A stretch of 64,000 nt of DNA from Actinoplanes lobatus (GTDB taxonomy: Bacteria > Actinomycetota > Actinomycetes > Mycobacteriales > Micromonosporaceae). The DNA is taken from positions 3,477,001 through 3,541,000 of the forward strand of contig NZ_JACHNC010000001.1 in NCBI RefSeq assembly GCF_014205215.1, read 5' to 3'. Shown in pieces: positions 59,217 through 64,000 of this stretch. The position numbers and the translations under genes were made by a program. Below the pieces are notes generated by a model. That model was not told where the DNA came from. It made no database searches and saw only the letters and a program-made list of their open reading frames with translations. The stretch's first letter is position 1. Each line of letters begins with the position of its first letter.

Positions 59217-59238
59217 GGGGGCCGGGAGGCCGGCCCCC
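59217..59238 (+). terminator. GC-rich hairpin between two small genes
   Basis: GGGGGCCGG (59217-59225) pairs with CCGGCCCCC (59230-59238) over a GAGG loop; it may weaken transcription between the two small genes. Confidence 0.5.
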
Positions 59239-59269
59239 ACCCAACCCCAACGAGACAGAGGAGAGACCC

Positions 59270-59491
59270 ATGATCGACGTGACCGTCACCGTGGACCCCG
59301 CCACCGGGAGCCTGATCATCACCCTGGACCCGGCCGCCGCGGGCGCCCTGGAGGACATCATCGACGCCGCCGACCTGCGCAGCCTGGCGCGCGAGCCCGA
59401 GAGCCGCGGCCTGGACGACGCGGACGGCGCCGCGGCTGCGGCTGTGGGCCGGGCCATCCTGGCCGGCATCCGCCAGGCGCGGGGCCACTGA
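59270..59491 (+). CDS. Small hypothetical protein of the element
   Basis: The 73-residue protein starts MIDVTVTVDPATGSLIITLDPAAAGALEDIIDAADL, a beta-strand pair followed by helical Ala-rich sequence. GAGGAGAG precedes the ATG. The gene is followed by a strong terminator. The function is unknown. Confidence 0.6.
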   Translation: MIDVTVTVDPATGSLIITLDPAAAGALEDIIDAADLRSLAREPESRGLDDADGAAAAAVGRAILAGIRQARGH

Positions 59492-59493
59492 GT

Positions 59494-59518
59494 AGCGGGG
59501 CCGGTCACCGGCCCCGCT
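59494..59518 (+). terminator. Terminator after the small hypothetical gene
   Basis: AGCGGGGCCGG (59494-59504) and CCGGCCCCGCT (59508-59518) are perfect complements around TCA, followed by CTTCTAGG. Confidence 0.8.
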
Positions 59519-59603
59519 CTTCTAGGTCATCTTGCAACGTTTCATTCCGGCACTCCGCCGACACCTCACCGGCCCAGGATCTTGACCCACGTGCACCCGG
59601 CGG

Positions 59604-59942
59604 TCACCGGATAACCCCCTGCTCGCGCAGCTCGGCGAGCACCAGGTCCGCGGCCGCACGCGAGCCGGCCTCGATCCTCGCGTCCAGCTCGCCGTTCGTG
59701 CGCCGGTCGATCACCTGGAGCGTCTGCGTCTGCGCGCTGGTCTCCGCATGGAGGTCGTCGACGCGTTGTGCCACACCGGACGCGGCCGCGCCGCCGGCGA
59801 TGGCGCCGCCGCTGATGCCGGCGAGGACCGCGGTGACGGCGATGACGTCGCCGGTCTGCCAGTCGGCGAGTGTGGCGAGGGCGACGGCGAGGCCTCCGAG
59901 GACGCCGGTCAGGGCGACCGCCTGCCAGCTGATCTTGCTCAT
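59604..59942 (-). CDS. Small phage membrane protein (holin candidate)
   Basis: The 112-residue protein has two hydrophobic segments (AVALTGVLGGLAVALATLA; VIAVTAVLAGISGGAIAGGAAASG) near the N-terminus and a coiled, charged C-terminal half (HAETSAQTQTLQVIDRRTNGELDARIE). Size and position downstream of the tail genes fit a holin, but no lysin gene is visible near it, so the assignment is tentative. It ends the leftward late-gene run. Confidence 0.55.
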   Translation of the reverse strand: MSKISWQAVALTGVLGGLAVALATLADWQTGDVIAVTAVLAGISGGAIAGGAAASGVAQRVDDLHAETSAQTQTLQVIDRRTNGELDARIEAGSRAAADLVLAELREQGVIR

Positions 59943-59956
59943 GTAGGCCTCCGGGG

Positions 59957-60493
59957 TCAGATCTGGATCACGGGGACGATCAGCACGTAGGTGCCGATCT
60001 TGAGCGAGGTGTTGTTGGCCGAGCTGGAGGCCTGCGCCCACTTCAGTGACCAGTTCCCGGCCACCGTGACGCTGACGTAGGCGGTCTCCTTGAAGGACGT
60101 CCAGCCCGCCGAGACGGCGCAGTCGTAGACGCAGTCCTGGGTGGCACCGAAGGCGCCGAGCTGCATCTCAGCCACGTTCTGCCGGTCGCTCGTGGCCGCC
60201 TGGCCCGGCCCATAGCAGGCCCGCACCTCCGGGCTCCACGTCCCGCTAAACCCCCACTGGGTCTTGAACTTCTGGGTGTTCGTGGTCGTCAGGTTGAAGT
60301 AGCCGGCGACGGTGATCACGTAGTCGCCGGCCGCCAGCTCGATCCCGGCGAGGTGGGTGTCATCGGCGACCGTGGTCGTCGAGTTACCGGAGTTCCGGTC
60401 ATCCGACGCGGTCTTCCGCTTCGACCTGGGGAGCTGGGCTTGGAGTTCGTCCCACTCGGCTGGGCGCACCGGTTTGCCAGGGAGGATGGGCAT
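59957..60493 (-). CDS. Phage tail-associated / fibre-like protein
   Basis: The 178-residue protein begins MPILPGKPVRPAEWDELQAQLPRSKRK and then contains a beta-rich domain (AGIELAAGDYVITVAGYFNLTTTNTQKFKTQW, GTWSPEVRACYGPGQAATSDRQNVAEMQLGAFG, YVSVTVAGNWSLKWAQASSSANNTSLKIGTYVLIVPV) like the jelly-roll heads of tail fibres or collar proteins. AGGAGGT precedes the ATG. It follows the large tail protein by 9 bases. Confidence 0.7.
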   Translation of the reverse strand: MPILPGKPVRPAEWDELQAQLPRSKRKTASDDRNSGNSTTTVADDTHLAGIELAAGDYVITVAGYFNLTTTNTQKFKTQWGFSGTWSPEVRACYGPGQAATSDRQNVAEMQLGAFGATQDCVYDCAVSAGWTSFKETAYVSVTVAGNWSLKWAQASSSANNTSLKIGTYVLIVPVIQI

Positions 60494-60502
60494 GCAGACC
60501 TC

Positions 60503-63268
60503 CTATCGGGCCCAGCGCAGCGGCTGGAACATGATCAGCTCGGCCCCGGCGTCGTGGGCCAGGGTGTAGCCGTCCAGGCCCCGGGTGATGGTCATGGTCT
60601 GCGGCGAGGTGGCGCCGCTGATCGCCGTGACGGTGACCCGCTCCGCCTTCGCGCCGCTGGGATGCAAGATCCACATCGGGAACGGCACATCCGCGTCCAG
60701 CGGCCACGGGGTGCCGACCACGTCGACGTCCACCGCCTCCACCGCACCCGCAGCGACCGCGGTCAGGGGATCTACCAGGGTGGTGCCGTCGCTGTCGGCC
60801 AGGTCCACACCGGCCACCCCGACCACCCACGGCCCGTGCGGCAGGGTGTTGAACGTGATCTCGCGCCGCCTGGGGCGGATGACCTCGGCCCAGCCCTGGA
60901 TCTGGATGTCGATCGGGTCCGGCGGCAGATCCGGCGGCGGATCAGTGATGACCAGCCGGTCACCAGGCCCAGCCGCGGCGATCGCCCGCGCCAGCTCCGG
61001 CTTGCCCGCGTCGACGAGCCGGGTCAGCGGGACCCGGACGACCGGAATCCGGACGTCATCCCACGTGCCCACGTGCGTCTCCCACCAGGCGACGTCGTGC
61101 AGCTGGTCGTCGGTCTCCAGGTCGAGGGTGTTGCCGCCCGGCCTGGGTCCGACACCGTCCGGGTGCTCGGCGACGGAGTTCCGGCCGGCGGTCTCCCGGG
61201 CCTGGTAGCTGGACCCGCCCCGGCGTTCGGCCGTGTAGTCGTTGACCACGTCCTCGGTCGGATCGTCCGGCTCCAGGTGCGGGCTCTCGCCCTCCGTGTC
61301 GTACACCAGGACGGCTCTCGGCGTCTGGTTGTAGAGCGACATCCGGGTGCGGTACTCCAACGCCATCGCGTCCCGGGCCTCGGACAGGATGCCCCGGTCC
61401 GCCGCCGCGCACGAGGAGAGCAGCTCCAGCTTCGTACCGGCCTTCTGCGGGCCCATCCGCTCGGTGTCGTCGGGGTGGCCGATGATCCGGACCGGCATGT
61501 CGAACTCTTCGCCGAACCGGATCAACCTCCGGCCAGCGGTTTCGCCGTCGTTGCCGACGATCGCCGCGTCGATGCCGGCCGCCAGCGTGGCGCTGGTGCC
61601 GAGCATGATGTGCCCGACGGAGCCCCCGTCGAGGTTGCCGGCTGGGGCGATCCGCAGCTGCGTCGAGCGGCCAACCGTGCGGCTCGTGAACGTCCCGTCA
61701 ATACCCTGCTCGGACACCGTCAGGTCGTCGGCGATGACCCGGGTGAACATCTGCCAGTAGACGTCGGACCCGACCTGGGTGAGCTGCCAACCAATCATCT
61801 GGCGGCTGCCGAAAACGTCGAAGCTGATGTAGCCGGTGGCGGCAATCTCGGTGTCGGTGGAGTCCAGGCCGCGGATCCGCAGCCCGCCGAGGTTGGACAC
61901 CTCGAGCACCCAGCGGACGGCGGAGCTGCCCGCGGCGCGGACCTCGCAGAGCACCGCGTCGGCCGTCCAGCCGGACACCGGGGCGTCGGCGACCATCCGG
62001 ACGGCGATCACACCGGTGCCGGTGTGCGTGATCGGGACACCGGTCAGGGTGACGCCGGTGGCCAGTTCGAGCAGCGGGGCAGAGCCGGGGATGCGGTCGG
62101 AGGCGGCCAGGCTCGGGCTGCCCGTGATCGTCATGGTGGTGCCGCCGGTGAGACCGGACGCCAGCGACGTGGACTCTGAGCCGTCCTCGCAGGGCCAGTA
62201 GCCGACCATCAGCGGCAGGTTGACGGCCCCGGTGGCCTCGCGGAACAGCGGCGAGCGCACCGGTTCGCTCGGCAGTTTGAGACGGCGCAGCCAGCCGCCG
62301 ATCTCGACGGACGCCCAGCGCTTGCGCCCGCTGGTGGTCCAACGGGTAGGCCAGTCCGCGATCTCACCAGAGGCACGACAGTCGAAGTCGCGGATCTCGG
62401 CGTCGCCGACGAGACTCCAGGTGCGGCCCGCCGAGTCTGCAAACGAGGTGGCTCCGACGCTCTGGGCGGTGAAGTCGGGGTTGGCCACCACCGTTCCGCC
62501 GATGCCGGACCGGACCTGGAGGGCGTGCAGCCGGCCGACGACCGGATCGATTGGCAGCGCCAGCGAGGTACCCGACACGAGCGTGGCCGTGGACGCGAAG
62601 ATACTGGTGGTGCCCGCGGTGACGACCGGGTCACCGAGCTGTGTCCATGAACCGCTGATCGTGTCGGACGTGTAGAAAACAACGGTGTGGCCGGCGGCCC
62701 CGTTGTTGACATCCAGGGTGGCGCGGAGAGCGATCCGGCCGTCCCCGGCGGGCACGATGGCCTCGGTGGAGCTGACCTCGATCACGGCGGCGAACGTGCC
62801 GTCTGAGCTCCACCGCAGCCACATGATCATGTTGTCGTCGACCCACCACGACCACGACCTTTGGTTGCCGGTCGTGAGGTACTTCTCGGCCAGCGGCAGG
62901 CCGAGTTCACGCTGCCAGTGCAGCGGCTGCACGTCGGCGCGCACGTCCAGGTCCCCGGTGATGTCCAGGCTGGCGTGGTCCGGTGTGGAGACATAGGCGT
63001 CGTCGTCGGGCAGCCACAGGTGGGTGTCGTCGGGCACGATCCCGCGCGCCGGGACCGCCCGGCCCAGGTGCCCGAAGTACGGGCCCCGCGGGTTCCGCGC
63101 CGACAGCGAGCCGTCGTCGTTACGCAGCTTGAGGCTGCACAGGAGCGGGTCGGCAACCGCCGCGTCCTTCTGGCGGCCACCGGTGATCCGGGCCGGCTCA
63201 TCGGTGTGCGCCGACACCGTCGTCCAGGTGCCGTCGATGTAGATCTGGGCTGCGAACGGGGCGTCCAC
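60503..63268 (-). CDS. Large phage minor tail protein
   Basis: The 921-residue protein begins with an N-terminal tail-type domain (APFAAQIYIDGTWTTVSAHTDEPARITGGRQKDAAVADPLLCSLKLRNDDGSLSARNPRGPYFGHLGRAVPAR) and contains one or two concanavalin/LamG-like beta-sandwich segments (about 105-270 and 360-490), then a C-terminal baseplate-like region. This kind of protein follows the tape measure in actinophage siphoviruses, at the place of distal tail and minor tail proteins. The GTG at 63268 has AGGAGG 5 bases upstream, unlike the GTG at 63274, which overlaps it. Confidence 0.82.
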   Translation of the reverse strand: MDAPFAAQIYIDGTWTTVSAHTDEPARITGGRQKDAAVADPLLCSLKLRNDDGSLSARNPRGPYFGHLGRAVPARGIVPDDTHLWLPDDDAYVSTPDHASLDITGDLDVRADVQPLHWQRELGLPLAEKYLTTGNQRSWSWWVDDNMIMWLRWSSDGTFAAVIEVSSTEAIVPAGDGRIALRATLDVNNGAAGHTVVFYTSDTISGSWTQLGDPVVTAGTTSIFASTATLVSGTSLALPIDPVVGRLHALQVRSGIGGTVVANPDFTAQSVGATSFADSAGRTWSLVGDAEIRDFDCRASGEIADWPTRWTTSGRKRWASVEIGGWLRRLKLPSEPVRSPLFREATGAVNLPLMVGYWPCEDGSESTSLASGLTGGTTMTITGSPSLAASDRIPGSAPLLELATGVTLTGVPITHTGTGVIAVRMVADAPVSGWTADAVLCEVRAAGSSAVRWVLEVSNLGGLRIRGLDSTDTEIAATGYISFDVFGSRQMIGWQLTQVGSDVYWQMFTRVIADDLTVSEQGIDGTFTSRTVGRSTQLRIAPAGNLDGGSVGHIMLGTSATLAAGIDAAIVGNDGETAGRRLIRFGEEFDMPVRIIGHPDDTERMGPQKAGTKLELLSSCAAADRGILSEARDAMALEYRTRMSLYNQTPRAVLVYDTEGESPHLEPDDPTEDVVNDYTAERRGGSSYQARETAGRNSVAEHPDGVGPRPGGNTLDLETDDQLHDVAWWETHVGTWDDVRIPVVRVPLTRLVDAGKPELARAIAAAGPGDRLVITDPPPDLPPDPIDIQIQGWAEVIRPRRREITFNTLPHGPWVVGVAGVDLADSDGTTLVDPLTAVAAGAVEAVDVDVVGTPWPLDADVPFPMWILHPSGAKAERVTVTAISGATSPQTMTITRGLDGYTLAHDAGAELIMFQPLRWAR

Positions 63269-63280
63269 CGGCACCTCCTG

Positions 63281-64000
63281 CTATTGGCCGAGGACGACCT
63301 GGACGTTGCCCCCGCGAGGCTTGATCGCGCCGCGCAGGATCTCGATGAGGAAGTCATCGACCGCGGAACCGCTGCTGCGTAGCTCCAGGACGGTGCGGCC
63401 GAGCATCTGCTGGAGCCGGCTGAGTGGGATGACCGCCTCGTCCTGGCCGCCCTCGCCGATGACGGCGAGGCGTCCGCCGGGTGTGGCCGGCACGATGCCG
63501 CCCTGAGCCAGGCGCGGGATGTTCGGGGTATCCAGGCGCATCGGTGGCCAGGACATGCCCATGAAGCTGCCGCCGGGGATCCCGAAGCTGAGGCCGTTCC
63601 AGCCGTCGATCACGTAGTTGATCGCCGACTTGAACGCCGTCTTGATGCCGTTCCACATGCCGGACGCCTTCTTGGAGATCTTGCCCGGCAGCTTCTCGAA
63701 CCAGGTCATCATGGCGTCCCACTTGCCCACGACCCAGTCCTTGGCCGCGCCCGCCGCGTCCTTCACCTTCTGCCACCACTTCGGCGCGTTCTTCCCGACC
63801 CAGGAGATGGCGTCGCCGACTGCCCCGATCACGTTCTTGATCGCTTCGATCTTCTCGGCGGCCAGATCCACGGCGACACCCACCACCGTCATCACCGGCC
63901 CGACGATCGGACCGATCTTCTCCATCAGCTCGATGAACTTGCTGGTGTAGTCCGTCAGCTTCGTCCAGAAATCCTGGATCTTCTTCTGGTTCTCCGGATC
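63281..64000 (-). CDS. Phage tail tape measure protein, C-terminal part (5' end outside window)
   Basis: The frame is open through the right edge; 239 residues are visible. They contain repeated amphipathic helices (VGKNAPKWWQKVKDAAGAAKDWVVGKWDAMMTWFEKLPGKISKKASGMWNGIKTAFKSAINYVIDGWNGLSFG) and a Gly-rich end (GGIVPATPGGRLAVIGEGGQDEAVIPLSRLQQML), which are typical of tape measure C-termini. The gene is transcribed leftward, directly upstream of the large tail protein. Confidence 0.85.
   Translation of the reverse strand, partial: DPENQKKIQDFWTKLTDYTSKFIELMEKIGPIVGPVMTVVGVAVDLAAEKIEAIKNVIGAVGDAISWVGKNAPKWWQKVKDAAGAAKDWVVGKWDAMMTWFEKLPGKISKKASGMWNGIKTAFKSAINYVIDGWNGLSFGIPGGSFMGMSWPPMRLDTPNIPRLAQGGIVPATPGGRLAVIGEGGQDEAVIPLSRLQQMLGRTVLELRSSGSAVDDFLIEILRGAIKPRGGNVQVVLGQ

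Noticed and set aside
58799..59488. Minus-strand open frame opposite the small phage genes
   Set aside because: It is the shadow of the two small plus-strand genes, has no ribosome site and overlaps the divergent promoters.
59604..59942. Naming a lysis cassette (holin plus endolysin)
   Set aside because: Only a two-helix small protein is present; no muramidase, amidase or peptidase domain is found in the element part within the window.

Overview
The window is high-GC actinobacterial chromosome. The gene order (dnaJ-rsmE, phoH-ybeY-corC-era-recO-uppS, znu/zur next to glyS, dgt-dnaG), GTG/TTG starts, start-stop overlaps and many leaderless promoters suggest a Micromonosporaceae-type organism (Actinoplanes-like). 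The family assignment is inference from gene content, not from a database match.

Region 1 (1-15.5 kb) is housekeeping: the end of dnaJ, rsmE, a GH3 beta-glucosidase, a HIT protein, a class C serine hydrolase, and the phoH-ybeY-corC-(deaminase-like)-era RNA/ribosome-maturation operon. An acyltransferase, a DUF4097 lipoprotein, recO-uppS, a HAD phosphatase and a thiamine-binding-family protein follow. Era carries a ~175-residue basic N-terminal extension built partly from 12-residue tandem repeats, and the deaminase-like protein lacks the zinc ligands of real cytidine deaminases.

Region 2 (15.5-29.6 kb) holds a VapBC toxin-antitoxin pair, an aldo/keto reductase, an MTHFR-like protein, a Tat-exported PHP-domain protein, a thiamine-precursor ECF transporter (YkoE/D/C type) under a TPP riboswitch, and a five-gene zinc operon (znuA-znuC-znuB-smtB-zur) behind a perfect 15-bp Zur box.

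Region 3 (29.6-49.3 kb) holds glyS, an XdhC-type protein, dusB, a DUF2786 protein, a secreted GH43 arabinanase with a LacI-type operator, a five-gene Roadblock/DUF4388 cluster, dgt, dnaG, a DrrA/B-like ABC exporter and a YihY-type membrane protein. A 41-residue CxCxCxC peptide follows, translationally coupled to an EboE-like TIM-barrel protein. I regard this pair as the best candidate for something undescribed.

Region 4 (49.5-64 kb) starts with tRNA-Asn, an FAD oxidoreductase and a CAT-anticodon tRNA (probably tRNA-Ile2). An integrated element begins at this second tRNA: tyrosine integrase, small membrane proteins of the DUF2637/Spd style, several small HTH/RHH regulators, a GIY-YIG protein, an XRE regulator, and then siphovirus-type tail genes transcribed leftward (tape measure, large tail protein, fibre-like protein, possible holin). 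The element runs off the right edge.
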